In this document: positions 7,962-16,665 of the stretch, piece by piece
Position numbering within the stretch: position 1 is the first letter of the stretch
Layout of the letters: each line of letters opens with the position of its first letter
Assembly (NCBI GenBank): GCA_934338065.1
Contig: CAKRGX010000022.1
Coordinates: 1 to 25,333, forward strand
Origin: an uncultured Eubacterium sp.
GTDB taxonomy: Bacteria > Bacillota > Clostridia > Lachnospirales > Lachnospiraceae
Reading direction: 5' to 3'
DNA length: 25,333 nt
Notes under the pieces: model-generated
Told to the model about the DNA's origin: nothing
The model's input: only the letters and a program-made list of their open reading frames with translations
Database searches by the model: none
Program-made: the position numbers and the translations under genes

Positions 7962-8555
7962 TTACTTAGAGTACAACTCGACAATAAGCACATCATTTAC
8001 CGGTACATCAATCTCTGCTCTGGTAGGAATTGCAGTTACCGTTCCAGAAAGATTTTCATGGTCAGCTTCCAACCAAGCTGGAACCAATCTTGCTCCAGTT
8101 ACTTCAAGGATGTCTTTATATCTCTGAGCTCCTTTGAATTTCTCTTTAATCTCAATCTTATCACCAGCTTTTAACTGATAAGAAGGAATGTTTACACATT
8201 TACCATTTACAAGTACATGCTTGTGATCTACGATCTGACGAGCTTCTTTTCTTGTTCTGCCGTAGCCAAGACGGAACATTACGTTATCAAGTCTCAGCTC
8301 AAGAAGAATCATCAGGTTATCACCTGTTGTTCCATATTTTAATTTCTGTGCTTTTGCAAAATAATTACGGAAAGGCTTCTCTAATACACCATAGATGAAT
8401 TTTGCTTTCTGTTTTTCTCTTAACTGACTTCCATACTCGCTTAATTTCTTTCCAGTTCTAGCATTTCTCTTAGACTTCTTGTCAATTCCCAAATATACCG
8501 GATCAAGATCAAGAGATCTGCATCTTTTAAGAACAGGTGTCATATCTCTAGCCAT
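7962..8555 (-). CDS. rpsD: 30S ribosomal protein S4
   Basis: Primary 16S rRNA-binding protein S4 (uS4), 197 residues. The N-terminus carries one Cys and lacks the four-Cys zinc knuckle, so this is the zinc-independent (C-minus) form. The S4 RNA-binding domain is at roughly 87-150, with RLDNVMFRLGYGRTRKEARQ. Unlike Bacillus, where rpsD is a separate gene, it lies inside the alpha operon here, 50 nt after rpsK. In E. coli S4 represses this operon through a structure upstream of rpsM. This gene is therefore the natural candidate regulator for the structured spacer at 9389-9725, which is inference. Confidence 0.97.
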   Translation of the reverse strand: MARDMTPVLKRCRSLDLDPVYLGIDKKSKRNARTGKKLSEYGSQLREKQKAKFIYGVLEKPFRNYFAKAQKLKYGTTGDNLMILLELRLDNVMFRLGYGRTRKEARQIVDHKHVLVNGKCVNIPSYQLKAGDKIEIKEKFKGAQRYKDILEVTGARLVPAWLEADHENLSGTVTAIPTRAEIDVPVNDVLIVELYSK

Positions 8556-8605
8556 TTTATATTCGTCCTCCTAATTATAATTTCATTCTATCAACGTTTC
8601 ACTAA

Positions 8606-9001
8606 TTATACTCTTCTACGTTTTGGTGGTCTACAACCATTATGTGGAACCGGTGTAACATCCTGAATACTTGTTACTTCGATGCCACATGCCTGAATAG
8701 CACGAATAGCAGCTTCACGACCTGAACCAGGTCCTTTTACCATTACTTCTACTGTTTTCAAACCATGAGGTAAGGCAGCTTTTGCTGCTGTCTCTGCTGC
8801 CATCTGAGCTGCATATGGAGTAGACTTCTTAGAACCTCTGAATCCGAGTCCGCCTGCACTTGCCCATGAAATAGCATTTCCCTGCATATCTGTCAATGTT
8901 ACGATTGTATTATTAAAAGATGACTGAATATGTGCCTGTCCGCGATCAATATTCTTCTTGACACGCTTTTTTGTCGCCTTTTTTGCAACTTGCTTAGCCA
9001 T
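8606..9001 (-). CDS. rpsK: 30S ribosomal protein S11
   Basis: Small-subunit platform protein S11 (uS11), 131 residues. [32 protein letters not shown] and the C-terminal [16 protein letters not shown] are family hallmarks. It binds 16S rRNA next to the E-site mRNA path and helps shape the Shine-Dalgarno cleft. It starts 18 nt after rpsM behind GGAGG. The length is normal and the order S13-S11-S4-alpha-L17 is conserved. Confidence 0.98.
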   Translation of the reverse strand: MAKQVAKKATKKRVKKNIDRGQAHIQSSFNNTIVTLTDMQGNAISWASAGGLGFRGSKKSTPYAAQMAAETAAKAALPHGLKTVEVMVKGPGSGREAAIRAIQACGIEVTSIQDVTPVPHNGCRPPKRRRV

Positions 9002-9019
9002 ACGTCTTATCCTCCTATA

Positions 9020-9388
9020 TTATTTCTTCTTGTTTGCTACTGTACGCTTAGGACCTTTGCGAGTTCTAGCGTTCGTCTTAGTCTTCTGTCCACGAACCGG
9101 AAGACCCTTTCTATGACGAATACCACGATAGCATCCAATTTCCTGTAATTTTTTGATGTTCAAAGCTACTTCTCTACGAAGGTCACCCTCAACCACCTGT
9201 GTACGATCAATAACGTCACGGATTTTTGATACATCTTCATCCGTCAAATCTTTACAACGGATATCCGGATCAACATTAGCCTCTGCCAAGATTCTCTTGG
9301 AACTAGACACGCCGATACCATAAATATAGGTAAGACCTATTTCAACACGTTTTTCTCTTGGTAAATCTACACCACTGATACGAGCCAT
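9020..9388 (-). CDS. rpsM: 30S ribosomal protein S13
   Basis: Small-subunit head protein S13 (uS13), 122 residues, forming bridges to the large subunit and contacting P-site tRNA by its basic tail ([11 protein letters not shown]). [20 protein letters not shown] and [14 protein letters not shown] are typical. The start region is odd. GGAGG lies 12 bases before the ATG, a GTGCAATGCAC inverted repeat fills the gap, and an out-of-frame ATG sits at 9396. A 337-nt structured spacer separates it from rpmJ, whereas the two genes are normally close. This points to translational control. Confidence 0.97.
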   Translation of the reverse strand: MARISGVDLPREKRVEIGLTYIYGIGVSSSKRILAEANVDPDIRCKDLTDEDVSKIRDVIDRTQVVEGDLRREVALNIKKLQEIGCYRGIRHRKGLPVRGQKTKTNARTRKGPKRTVANKKK

Positions 9389-9396
9389 GTGTGCAT
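9367..9396 (-). other. Nine-codon upstream ORF overlapping the rpsM start
   Basis: ATG at 9396, only four bases after GGAGG, opens a nine-codon frame ending at TAG 9367-9369. It overlaps the first 22 bases of rpsM out of frame. It may compete with or modulate initiation at the true ATG (9388). It is equally possible that it is a chance ATG with too short a spacing to be used. Confidence 0.25.
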
Positions 9397-9725
9397 TGCA
9401 CCTCCATTTGATTTTTAGTTTAATTTTTTGAAGAATCAGCTATTCTTCGTCATGGATCACAGATCCACTTTGCAGCCGCTTTAAATCACAACAACTTTGC
9501 GATGTAAGAACCTGTGTGTTCTCAGACTTCAAACCAAAAGCCATTTATTATAGTAGAAACTCCACAGGAGAACTTCGCACAGCTTACCGTTGTGATATCA
9601 CAACACCTGAACGAATGACAGCGAATCATTCTAATGACGGTCGATGTTGTAACACAGAAAGCAAGAACTTGAATTTATTAACGCGAAACAGCCAAAGAAA
9701 TATTCTTTGGTTTCCGATATATTCA
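9389..9725 (-). ncRNA. Candidate structured RNA in the rpmJ-rpsM spacer
   Basis: No gene fits this 337-nt stretch. On the minus strand it holds many inverted repeats: 9692-9699/9703-9710 (8 bp), 9613-9618/9626-9631 (6 bp), the 16-nt palindrome GTTGTGATATCACAAC (9589-9604), 9453-9458/9462-9467 (6 bp) and 9430-9436/9442-9448 (7 bp). A longer-range pairing also joins 9589-9596 with 9485-9492, and 9578-9587 with 9504-9516 (10 bp with a 3-nt bulge). The RNA would be made with rpmJ and lie directly upstream of rpsM. I infer a cis-regulatory leader of the alpha operon, perhaps for S4. It matches no RNA family I can name. Confidence 0.5.
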
Positions 9726-9839
9726 TTAGCCCTGTCTTTGTTTGTGTTTTGGATTCTCACAGATTACTCTGATACGACCCTTTCTTTTAATGACTTTGCA
9801 TTTTTCGCAAATCGGTTTTACTGATGATCTAACTTTCAC
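9726..9839 (-). CDS. rpmJ: 50S ribosomal protein L36
   Basis: Large-subunit protein L36 (bL36), 37 residues. It starts [18 protein letters not shown] and ends KHKQRQG. The zinc ligands Cys11, Cys14, Cys27 and His32 are all present, so this is the zinc-binding (C-plus) form. The start is GTG, placed seven bases after GGAGGG; no in-frame ATG exists nearby. A strong promoter (9874-9902) lies just upstream, making rpmJ the first gene of a separately startable alpha-operon transcript. The 337-nt spacer to rpsM is exceptional. Confidence 0.95.
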   Translation of the reverse strand: MKVRSSVKPICEKCKVIKRKGRIRVICENPKHKQRQG

Positions 9840-9873
9840 AGTAATACCCTCCTTTCAAAAAAGTCCGAGTAAA

Positions 9874-9902
9874 ATTATAACATAGCATTTTGTACTTTGC
9901 AA
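9874..9902 (-). promoter_or_regulatory. Strong internal sigma-A promoter before rpmJ
   Basis: Minus strand -35 TTGCAA (9897-9902), a 17-bp spacer and a perfect, extended -10 TGTTATAAT (core 9874-9879). It lies in the 86-nt infA-rpmJ gap. The -35 box falls inside the inverted repeat GTACTTGCAAAGTAC, a possible operator or a chance palindrome. It should drive rpmJ-rpsM-rpsK-rpsD-rpoA-rplQ independently of the S10-spc promoter. Confidence 0.8.
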
Positions 9903-9925
9903 GTACTTTTTCTTATTTATCTTTC

Positions 9926-10144
9926 CTATTTATCTCTCCAGACAATTCTGCCTTTTGTCAGATCATAGGGAGACAATTCCAATGTTACTTTGTCACCCGG
10001 CAAAATACGAATATAGTTCATACGAAGTTTTCCACTAATGTGTGCTAATACTTTGTGTCCATTTTCTAATTCCACCTGAAACATTGCATTTGGCAATTTC
10101 TCAACTACTGTTCCCTCAATTTCAATAACATCTGCTTTAGACAT
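9926..10144 (-). CDS. infA: Translation initiation factor IF-1
   Basis: IF-1, 72 residues, a single S1-like OB-fold that occupies the ribosomal A site during initiation and assists IF-2 and IF-3. [20 protein letters not shown] and [18 protein letters not shown] are hallmark stretches. It starts nine bases after map. No KOW-domain RNA-binding gene lies between them, although many Clostridia have one there. It is followed by an internal promoter, so it is probably the last gene of the long upstream transcript before the alpha-operon promoter takes over. Confidence 0.98.
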   Translation of the reverse strand: MSKADVIEIEGTVVEKLPNAMFQVELENGHKVLAHISGKLRMNYIRILPGDKVTLELSPYDLTKGRIVWRDK

Positions 10145-10153
10145 GTTTCCCTC

Positions 10154-10909
10154 CTAATTTAATGATAAGATTTCCGGCTCCCCCTCAGTAACTAATACTG
10201 TATTTTCATAATGGGCAGAACGGGAACCATCCTGTGTAACGATTGTCCAATCATCCTCTAAGATCCAGACATCGTATCCACCTGCATTAACCATTGGTTC
10301 GATTGCCAGCGTCATACCCGCCTGAAGTTTGATCCCTCTTCCAAAACGGGGCTTAAAGTTTGGGATTTCCGGTTCCTCATGCATGTCAGTACCAATACCA
10401 TGTCCTACAAGATCACGAACAACCGAAAATCCATTATCCTCGACATATTTTTGAATGGCAGCTGACACTTCATACAGCCGATTGCCTGCTGTTGCCTTTT
10501 TTATTCCCTGAAAAAAACTCTCTCTCGTAACATCTATCAATCTCTGATCTTCCTCGGTAATTCTGCCCACTCCGTGAGTACGTGCCGCATCCGATTGATA
10601 TCCCTGATAGATCACCCCGGCATCCAGACTTACTATATCCCCTTCAAACAAATGATGGTCTTCATTCGGGATGCCATGAACTACCTCATCATTGATTGAA
10701 ACACAAATTGATGCAGGATAACCTTCATAATTTTTAAAAGAAGGAATACAACCTGCCTGGCGGATCCATTCTTCTCCTTTTCGGTCAATCTCTATTGTTG
10801 AGATTCCCGGAGTTATAAGCTCAGCCAAACGCTCATGTACTTCTGCCAGAATTTTCCCGGCATCGCGCATCAGTGCGATCTCCTGAGGTGACTTGATTGT
10901 CACTGCCAT
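10154..10909 (-). CDS. map: Type I methionine aminopeptidase
   Basis: Removes the initiator methionine from nascent proteins whose second residue is small; cytosolic dimetal hydrolase of 251 residues. The five metal ligands are visible: Asp96 (SLDAG), Asp107 (QSDAAR), His170 (VGHGIG), Glu204 (LAIEPM) and Glu235 (HYENT). His78 (VVHGI) is the conserved substrate-binding His. It lies in the usual secY-adk-map-infA order, 15 nt after adk. There is no N-terminal zinc-finger extension (type Ia). Confidence 0.97.
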   Translation of the reverse strand: MAVTIKSPQEIALMRDAGKILAEVHERLAELITPGISTIEIDRKGEEWIRQAGCIPSFKNYEGYPASICVSINDEVVHGIPNEDHHLFEGDIVSLDAGVIYQGYQSDAARTHGVGRITEEDQRLIDVTRESFFQGIKKATAGNRLYEVSAAIQKYVEDNGFSVVRDLVGHGIGTDMHEEPEIPNFKPRFGRGIKLQAGMTLAIEPMVNAGGYDVWILEDDWTIVTQDGSRSAHYENTVLVTEGEPEILSLN

Positions 10910-10924
10910 ATTCCCTGCCTCCTT

Positions 10925-11569
10925 TTATTTTCCAAGAATATCTACGATTGCTTTAAAAACATCCTCAAGATCTACCGTACCATCAACTGTTTTCAAGATG
11001 CCTTCTTTTGTATAATAGTCGATTAACGGCTGTGTCTGTTCATGATATACACTCAGTCGCTGCTGAACGGTCTCCGGCTTATCATCATCACGCAGAATAA
11101 GCTCTCCGCCGCAGGCATCGCATACGCCTTCTACCTTGGTAGGATTATATTTAATATGGTATGTGCCTCCACAGTTTACGCAGGCACGTCTGCCCGACAT
11201 ACGGCGTACAATATTCTCATCCGGTACATCTACATCAATGGCGAAGTCAAGTTTTTCACCAATTTTGGCAAGTGCCTCCGTCAAAGCTTCTGCCTGTGGA
11301 ATCGTCCGTGGAAATCCATCCAATACGTAACCGTTCTTAGCATCATCCTGAGCCAGACGGTCTACTACCAGATCAACAACCAATTCATCCGGAACAAGAA
11401 GACCTTTGTCCATATATTCCTTCGCTTTCTGGCCTAATTCCGTATTTTCCTTAATATTAGCACGAAAAATATCTCCCGTTGAAATATGTGGAATGGAATA
11501 TTTGTCTGAAATCATTTTTGCCTGAGTACCTTTTCCGGCACCCGGAGCACCTAACATAACAATTTTCAT
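10925..11569 (-). CDS. adk: Adenylate kinase
   Basis: Catalyses ATP + AMP to 2 ADP in the cytosol; 214 residues, the long-lid form. The P-loop is GAPGAGKGT (7-15), DGFPRT (84-89) is the AMP-site motif, and Arg-rich RRMSGRR precedes the lid. The lid carries four cysteines (130, 133, 150, 153) that bind a structural zinc, as in Gram-positive enzymes. It follows secY after 82 nt, a gap that holds a GC-rich hairpin. The start ATG has GGAG seven to eight bases upstream. Confidence 0.98.
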   Translation of the reverse strand: MKIVMLGAPGAGKGTQAKMISDKYSIPHISTGDIFRANIKENTELGQKAKEYMDKGLLVPDELVVDLVVDRLAQDDAKNGYVLDGFPRTIPQAEALTEALAKIGEKLDFAIDVDVPDENIVRRMSGRRACVNCGGTYHIKYNPTKVEGVCDACGGELILRDDDKPETVQQRLSVYHEQTQPLIDYYTKEGILKTVDGTVDLEDVFKAIVDILGK

Positions 11570-11587
11570 ACAATTCTGCTCCTTTCG

Positions 11588-11636
11588 ATAAAGAGTAAGA
11601 GACCTCCCGCCAGGAATCCCCGGCAGGGGGCCACCT
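11588..11636 (-). promoter_or_regulatory. GC-rich hairpin in the secY-adk gap
   Basis: Between the secY stop and adk, the minus strand carries a GC-rich inverted repeat: CCCCCTGCC pairs with GGCGGGAGG around a 10-nt loop, eight of nine positions matching. No T-run follows, so it is not a standard terminator. It may be an RNA processing or stabilising hairpin that sets relative secY and adk levels. Confidence 0.4.
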
Positions 11637-11651
11637 AATTTGATATTATTT

Positions 11652-12989
11652 CTAATTTCCTAAGAAACCTTTATAATGTCTAACCAATACAAGAGATTCA
11701 ATCTGCTTGATCGTTTCAATAACAACACCTACAACGATGATCAATGATGTTCCACCAAACGATACATCAGCACCAAAAGCTCCTGAGAAGAAGATTGGAA
11801 CGACACATACAATAACCATTCCAACTGCTCCAAGGAAGATAATGCTATTCAATACAGAAGTCAAATACTCTGTTGTTGGTTTGCCAGGACGAATTCCCGG
11901 AATAAAGCCACCCTGTTTCTTCATATTATTGGAAATCTCCAATGGATTGAATGTTACAGAAGTGTAAAAATATGCAAAGAAGATTACCAATAAAATGTAG
12001 ATCAATAATCCCAATGTATATTTGAATTCTCCCCAGCTACCAATCTTGCACCAGTCTCCCTGGTTACAAACCGTAAGGAATTTCTGGAAAATAGTTGCAT
12101 CTGGTCCTGTCTGAGGCTGAATACCTGCAAAGCTGGCAATAACAACAGGAAGAGACATCATAGAGCTGGCAAAAATAACAGGAATAACACCCGCCGTATT
12201 AACTTTCAACGGAATGTGACTGGACTGTCCACCAGAAACTTTATGTCCTACAACCTTTTTGGCATACTGTACCGGAATTCTTCTCTCACCATCCTGCAAG
12301 AAAACAATAAATACAAACATGGCAATAATAATTGCTAATATAATGACTGCAGCTACAATCTTGTTTGTAATATCGGTAGGAGCAGCTATATATGTTTTAT
12401 ACAAATTAGACAGATCATTAGGAATACGTGCCACAATGTTGATCAACAGGATAATGGAAATACCATTACCAACACCCTTTTCTGTGATCTGCTCACCGAG
12501 CCACATAAGGAACGCAGCACCCGCTGTCAATGCAGCAACCGCTACGATCATTGCTGTGTAACCGCCCTCATTGGTAAACAGATTCTGATTACGGAAACCG
12601 ATCACAATGGCAACACCCTCAATGATTGCCAATGCAATAGAAAGATAACGTGTATACTCGTTAATCTTCTTACGACCATCCTCACCATCCTTCTGCATCT
12701 CTTCCAAACGAGGAATCGCAATAGTAAGAAGCTGCAAAATAATGGATGCCGTAATATATGGTGTGATATTCAGAGCAAAAATGGACATTCTGGAGAATGA
12801 ACCACCTGTCATAACATCAAGAAATCCCAATGACTGGTTGTTGTTAAATACTTCCTGCATTACGCTGGCATTAATGCCAGGAATTGGAATGTTGCATCCA
12901 ATTCTGACAATAATTAACGCAAACAAAACATAAAGAAGTTTAAGGCGAATTTCCTTTGTCTTTAACGCATTTTGAATGGTTGTTAACAT
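11652..12989 (-). CDS. secY: Preprotein translocase subunit SecY
   Basis: Channel-forming subunit of the SecYEG translocon, 445 residues with about ten membrane segments. The plug-region start IPIPGIN, the segment [22 protein letters not shown] and the C-terminal loop [12 protein letters not shown] are diagnostic. It exports unfolded proteins such as the signal-peptide-bearing esterase in this window, together with SecA. Its ATG overlaps the rplO stop by one base (TAATG), so the two genes are translationally coupled. No truncation or unusual insertion is seen. Confidence 0.98.
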   Translation of the reverse strand: MLTTIQNALKTKEIRLKLLYVLFALIIVRIGCNIPIPGINASVMQEVFNNNQSLGFLDVMTGGSFSRMSIFALNITPYITASIILQLLTIAIPRLEEMQKDGEDGRKKINEYTRYLSIALAIIEGVAIVIGFRNQNLFTNEGGYTAMIVAVAALTAGAAFLMWLGEQITEKGVGNGISIILLINIVARIPNDLSNLYKTYIAAPTDITNKIVAAVIILAIIIAMFVFIVFLQDGERRIPVQYAKKVVGHKVSGGQSSHIPLKVNTAGVIPVIFASSMMSLPVVIASFAGIQPQTGPDATIFQKFLTVCNQGDWCKIGSWGEFKYTLGLLIYILLVIFFAYFYTSVTFNPLEISNNMKKQGGFIPGIRPGKPTTEYLTSVLNSIIFLGAVGMVIVCVVPIFFSGAFGADVSFGGTSLIIVVGVVIETIKQIESLVLVRHYKGFLGN

Positions 12990-13438
12990 TAGATCACCTC
13001 TGCTTTTCCACCAGCAGCCTGAATCTTCTCAGCAGCGCTTGCACTGTAAGCGTTTACTTTCACATCAAGCTTTTTGGTTAATTCTCCATTTCCAAGGATC
13101 TTAACTCCATCTTTAGGATTGCTTACAATTCCTTTTTCAACAAGTGCTGCAACAGTTACTTCAGCACCATCATCAAAAGCATTCAAACGATCTACATTAA
13201 TACCTACGATGTCTTTACCGTTAATGTTTGTAAATCCTCTCTTTGGCAATCTTCTATATAATGGTAACTGACCACCTTCAAAGCCTGGTCTTGGTGCTCC
13301 GGAACGAGCTTTCTGACCTTTATGACCTTTACCGGCTGTCTTACCATTTCCTGAACCATGACCACGTCCGCGGCGGAACTCATTGCTCTGCTTGGAACCT
13401 GCAGCCGGTTTCAACTCTGATAAATTCATTTTTTGCAC
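12989..13438 (-). CDS. rplO: 50S ribosomal protein L15
   Basis: Large-subunit protein L15 (uL15), 149 residues, a late assembly protein with a long glycine/basic N-terminal extension that threads through 23S rRNA ([20 protein letters not shown], then [18 protein letters not shown]). It begins eight bases after rpmD and ends by overlapping secY. This rpmD-rplO-secY order is nearly universal in bacteria. Length and motifs are normal. Confidence 0.98.
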   Translation of the reverse strand: MQKMNLSELKPAAGSKQSNEFRRGRGHGSGNGKTAGKGHKGQKARSGAPRPGFEGGQLPLYRRLPKRGFTNINGKDIVGINVDRLNAFDDGAEVTVAALVEKGIVSNPKDGVKILGNGELTKKLDVKVNAYSASAAEKIQAAGGKAEVI

Positions 13439-13446
13439 CTCCTTGA

Positions 13447-13629
13447 TTAGATTTCTTCAACCTTTACAAGATGTCTAATCTGCTGAATCTGACCACGTGT
13501 AGCAGCGTTGTCAGGCATCTCTACGGTTTTATTTAATTTTCTAAGGCCAAGAGCCTCTACAGTCTTTCTATGCTTTGGAATTGCACCAATTGTAGACTTA
13601 ACTAATGTAATCTTTAATTTACCTGCCAT
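13447..13629 (-). CDS. rpmD: 50S ribosomal protein L30
   Basis: Large-subunit protein L30 (uL30), 60 residues, the short bacterial form. The pattern [30 protein letters not shown] and the ending IRHLVKVEE is typical. It sits 13 nt after rpsE and 8 nt before rplO. It is a non-essential peripheral protein in several bacteria. There is nothing unusual in the sequence. Confidence 0.97.
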   Translation of the reverse strand: MAGKLKITLVKSTIGAIPKHRKTVEALGLRKLNKTVEMPDNAATRGQIQQIRHLVKVEEI

Positions 13630-13642
13630 TTTCCTGCACCTC

Positions 13643-14152
13643 CTAGCCCAAAACTTCTTCTACGGAAATACCGCGAAGTTTTGCTACTTCCTCAGGAGTC
13701 TTCAGGTTCTTAAGTCCCTCAATTGTTGCCAGTACAACATTCTTTTTATTACGGGATCCCAAAGACTTCGTACGGATATTTTTGAATCCTGCAAGCTCCA
13801 ATACGGCACGGGCCGGACCACCGGCGATGATACCGGTACCTTCTGGAGACTTCTTCATCAATACAGATGCGCTACCGAATTTACCAATGAAATCATGCGG
13901 AATACTTTTATTCTCATCAAGTGGTACTTCAACAAGGTTCTTTATAGCAGCCTCTTTCCCCTTGCGGATTGCTTCCGGAATTTCCATTGCCTTACCCAAA
14001 CCTGCACCAACGTGTCCGTTGTTATCACCAACAACAACAAGCGCCGTAAATCTCATGTTACGACCACCTTTAACAACCTTGGTTACACGTTTGATTGATA
14101 CTACTTTATCTTCTAATTCAAACTGACTAGCATCAATAATCTCACGTTTCAT
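13643..14152 (-). CDS. rpsE: 30S ribosomal protein S5
   Basis: Small-subunit protein S5 (uS5), 169 residues, near the mRNA entry tunnel and important for decoding accuracy. The double-stranded RNA-binding-like N-terminal domain holds the loop [13 protein letters not shown], where spectinomycin-resistance changes occur in other species; it looks wild type. [16 protein letters not shown] and [11 protein letters not shown] mark the C-terminal domain. It lies 16 nt after rplR in the spc block. Confidence 0.98.
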   Translation of the reverse strand: MKREIIDASQFELEDKVVSIKRVTKVVKGGRNMRFTALVVVGDNNGHVGAGLGKAMEIPEAIRKGKEAAIKNLVEVPLDENKSIPHDFIGKFGSASVLMKKSPEGTGIIAGGPARAVLELAGFKNIRTKSLGSRNKKNVVLATIEGLKNLKTPEEVAKLRGISVEEVLG

Positions 14153-14168
14153 GTTGTTTCCTCCTTGC

Positions 14169-14537
14169 TTAGAATTCCAGACCAGCTTCTCTTGCTGCGT
14201 CTGCCAATGCTTTTACTTTACCCTGATAAATATAACCGCTGCGGTCAAATACGACAGTCTTAATACCATTGTCCAAAGCTTTTTTTGCAATTACTGTACC
14301 AAGCTTTGCAGCTGCCTCAACGTTGTTTGTCTTTGTGAGACCGTCTTTAACATCTGCCTGAAGAGTAGATGCTGATACGATTGTATTTCCAGCGACATCG
14401 TCAATAATCTGTGCATACATATGATTATTGCTACGGAACACAGCCAAACGTGGTTGCTCAGGAGTACCAGACAAACGGCTACGAATTCTTCTGTGCTTGT
14501 TTACGCGAACTTCGCTTCTATTTTTCTTACTAACCAT
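14169..14537 (-). CDS. rplR: 50S ribosomal protein L18
   Basis: Large-subunit 5S rRNA-binding protein L18 (uL18), 122 residues. [33 protein letters not shown] and the C-terminal [23 protein letters not shown] are characteristic. With L5 it anchors 5S rRNA in the central protuberance. It starts 17 nt after rplF, in standard order. Confidence 0.98.
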   Translation of the reverse strand: MVSKKNRSEVRVNKHRRIRSRLSGTPEQPRLAVFRSNNHMYAQIIDDVAGNTIVSASTLQADVKDGLTKTNNVEAAAKLGTVIAKKALDNGIKTVVFDRSGYIYQGKVKALADAAREAGLEF

Positions 14538-14554
14538 TGTTACTTACTCCTTTC

Positions 14555-15097
14555 TTATTTCTTACCAGTCTTACCAACTTTACGTCTGATTACTTCATCC
14601 GCATATTTGATACCTTTGCCCTTATATGGCTCTGGTGCTCTCTTCTCACGGATCTCAGCCGCATATTGGCCAACTTTTTCTTTATCGATTCCCTTAACGA
14701 TGATGATGTTCTGTCCATCAACAGTTACTTCAATTCCTTCTGGATCTTCCATCTCTACCGGATGAGAGTATCCAAGAGAAAGAGTAAGTTTTTTACCCTG
14801 CTTAGCAGCACGGTAACCAACACCGTTTACTTCCAGCTTCTTCTCATAGCCTTCTGTTACACCAATGATCATATTGTTGATCAATGTTCTTGTCAGACCA
14901 TGAAGGGATTTCATCTTCTTGAGATCATTAGGACGACTAACTTTAACCTCATCGCCTTCTTTTGTAATGGTCATCTCTGCAGGAAGAACTCTTTCGAGTG
15001 TTCCCTTAGGACCTTTTACCGTCACCTGATTATTTTCTGCAATATCCACAGTTACTCCTGCTGGTATCGCGATAGGCATTCTTCCAATTCGTGACAT
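14555..15097 (-). CDS. rplF: 50S ribosomal protein L6
   Basis: Large-subunit protein L6 (uL6), 180 residues, two duplicated RNA-binding domains near the GTPase-associated centre. [15 protein letters not shown] and the C-terminal [26 protein letters not shown] ending (from about residue 154) identify it. It starts 66 nt after rpsH, a slightly longer gap than most in this block, with GGAGG upstream. No defect is visible. Confidence 0.98.
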   Translation of the reverse strand: MSRIGRMPIAIPAGVTVDIAENNQVTVKGPKGTLERVLPAEMTITKEGDEVKVSRPNDLKKMKSLHGLTRTLINNMIIGVTEGYEKKLEVNGVGYRAAKQGKKLTLSLGYSHPVEMEDPEGIEVTVDGQNIIIVKGIDKEKVGQYAAEIREKRAPEPYKGKGIKYADEVIRRKVGKTGKK

Positions 15098-15163
15098 GCC
15101 GGTACCTCCTATATTTTTTAGGTTAATTTTTTTCAGTTACTGCCCCGCATTAACGGAACGATA

Positions 15164-15565
15164 CTACCATACGAAAGCAAGCACTTCGCCGCCAACGTTT
15201 TCTTTGCGTGCTTCCTTGTCAGTCAGCACACCCTTGTTTGTTGAAATAATGGCAATTCCCAATCCGCCAAGAACCTTAGGAAGTTCTTCAGCGCCCGCGT
15301 ATACACGAAGACCCGGTTTAGAAATTCTCTTTAATCCGGAGATAATCTTTTCATTTTTATCTTTACCATATTTCATTGTTACATGGATAGATTTAAAACC
15401 ATCTACATCTATCAACTCAAAATTCTTGATATAACCTTCCTTCAAAAGGATCTCAGCAATCGAAATCTTCATTTTGGAAGCAGGAATATCAACTGTATCA
15501 TGTTTCGCAGTATTTGCGTTACGAATTCTTGTAAGCATATCTGCAATTGGATCACTCATTGTCAT
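15164..15565 (-). CDS. rpsH: 30S ribosomal protein S8
   Basis: Small-subunit protein S8 (uS8), 133 residues, an early 16S rRNA binder. [16 protein letters not shown] and the C-terminal GGEVLAFVW are diagnostic. The frame is open further upstream, into rpsZ, but GGAGG eight bases before the ATG at 15565 and the family's normal N-terminus fix the start. In E. coli S8 also represses the spc operon by binding its mRNA. Whether a mimic of its rRNA site exists here was not resolved by eye. Confidence 0.97.
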   Translation of the reverse strand: MTMSDPIADMLTRIRNANTAKHDTVDIPASKMKISIAEILLKEGYIKNFELIDVDGFKSIHVTMKYGKDKNEKIISGLKRISKPGLRVYAGAEELPKVLGGLGIAIISTNKGVLTDKEARKENVGGEVLAFVW

Positions 15566-15578
15566 TTCGTTTTCCTCC

Positions 15579-15764
15579 TTACCAACTTGCTTTACGCACA
15601 CCAGGGATCTGACCCTTGTATGCCAACTCACGGAAGCAAATTCTGCAGATTCCGTATTTTCTCAGATATCCATGTGGACGACCACAAATCTTGCAACGGC
15701 TGTACTCTCTTGTAGAGAACTTAGCTTTACGCTGCTGCTTAATCTTCATAGACTTCTTAGCCAT
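15579..15764 (-). CDS. rpsZ: 30S ribosomal protein S14 type Z
   Basis: Short zinc-binding form of S14 (uS14), 61 residues, with a Cys4 zinc site at Cys24, Cys27, Cys40 and Cys43 (CKICG and CRICF). This is the ancestral form; many Firmicutes keep an additional zinc-free paralogue elsewhere for zinc starvation. It lies between rplE and rpsH with 15- and 13-nt gaps, the normal place. Confidence 0.98.
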   Translation of the reverse strand: MAKKSMKIKQQRKAKFSTREYSRCKICGRPHGYLRKYGICRICFRELAYKGQIPGVRKASW

Positions 15765-15779
15765 GAAATTACCTCCTAA

Positions 15780-16319
15780 CTATTTCTTAAATGGCATACC
15801 GAACTGTACTAAGAGTTCACGTGCTTCTTCATCTGTCTCAGCGGTAGTAACAAAGATAATATCCATACCTCTGATCTTATCTACCTTATCATACTCGATT
15901 TCAGGGAAAATCAACTGCTCTTTAATTCCAAGTGCATAGTTTCCACGTCCATCAAATGCATTTGGGTTTACACCACGGAAGTCACGTACTCGTGGAAGCG
16001 CGAGGTTGATCAAACGATCTGCAAACTCATACATCTTCTCACCACGAAGAGTAACTTTACATCCAATTGGCTGTCCCTCGCGAAGCTTAAAGTTCGCAAC
16101 GGATTTCTTTGCTCTTGTCACAACAGCTTTCTGACCTGTGATAGTCTCAAGATCACTGATCGCTGTATCCAAAACTTTTGAATTTTCTTTTGCTTCACCA
16201 ACGCCCATATTGATTACAATCTTATCGAGCTTTGGTACCTGCATAATATTTTTATACTCGAACTTCTTCATCATCGCATCAACGATCTCGTTCAAATATG
16301 TTTCTTTCAATCTAGCCAT
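15780..16319 (-). CDS. rplE: 50S ribosomal protein L5
   Basis: Large-subunit protein L5 (uL5), 179 residues, binding 5S rRNA and contacting P-site t[23 protein letters not shown], the [15 protein letters not shown] block, [12 protein letters not shown] and [16 protein letters not shown] are all present. It starts 23 nt after rplX. Length and order are typical of Firmicutes. Confidence 0.98.
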   Translation of the reverse strand: MARLKETYLNEIVDAMMKKFEYKNIMQVPKLDKIVINMGVGEAKENSKVLDTAISDLETITGQKAVVTRAKKSVANFKLREGQPIGCKVTLRGEKMYEFADRLINLALPRVRDFRGVNPNAFDGRGNYALGIKEQLIFPEIEYDKVDKIRGMDIIFVTTAETDEEARELLVQFGMPFKK

Positions 16320-16342
16320 TTTAACAGTACCTCCTCTCTATA

Positions 16343-16651
16343 TTAATCAATAACAGCGCCTGTTTTTTTGGCATAACGAACTTTTGTCTTGCCGTCTTCT
16401 ACTTTAAAGCCGACACGGGTAACTTCGCCATCAACAACGTACATTACGTTTGAAACATCGAAGAAAGCTTCCTGTTCTACGATGCCGCCCTTAGCATTGG
16501 ACTGGTTAGGTTTCACATGCATCTTTACTTTGTTGATGCCCTCAACCTTGACTTTACCGCCCTTTACTTCAAGGACTTTTCCTTCTTTACCTTTATCTAC
16601 ACCGGCAATAACGCGAACGGTATCACCTTTTTTGATTTTTGATGTTGCCAC
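16343..16651 (-). CDS. rplX: 50S ribosomal protein L24
   Basis: Large-subunit assembly initiator L24 (uL24), 102 residues. The KOW motif is at residues about 6-30 ([20 protein letters not shown]). The later [20 protein letters not shown] is typical. It starts 14 nt after rplN. It binds the 5' domain of 23S rRNA close to the tunnel exit. Normal in length. Confidence 0.97.
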   Translation of the reverse strand: MATSKIKKGDTVRVIAGVDKGKEGKVLEVKGGKVKVEGINKVKMHVKPNQSNAKGGIVEQEAFFDVSNVMYVVDGEVTRVGFKVEDGKTKVRYAKKTGAVID

Positions 16652-16665
16652 TTAGGGACACCTCC

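Noticed and set aside
9547..9552. TATAAT on the minus strand within the rpmJ-rpsM spacer as a second alpha-operon promoter
   Set aside because: No acceptable -35 at 15-19 bp spacing (AAGTTC at 17) and no extended -10.
9516..9824. 102-codon plus-strand open frame opposite rpmJ and the spacer
   Set aside because: It is antisense to rpmJ, has no Shine-Dalgarno site and an unnatural residue mix. The stretch is better explained by structured spacer RNA on the other strand.
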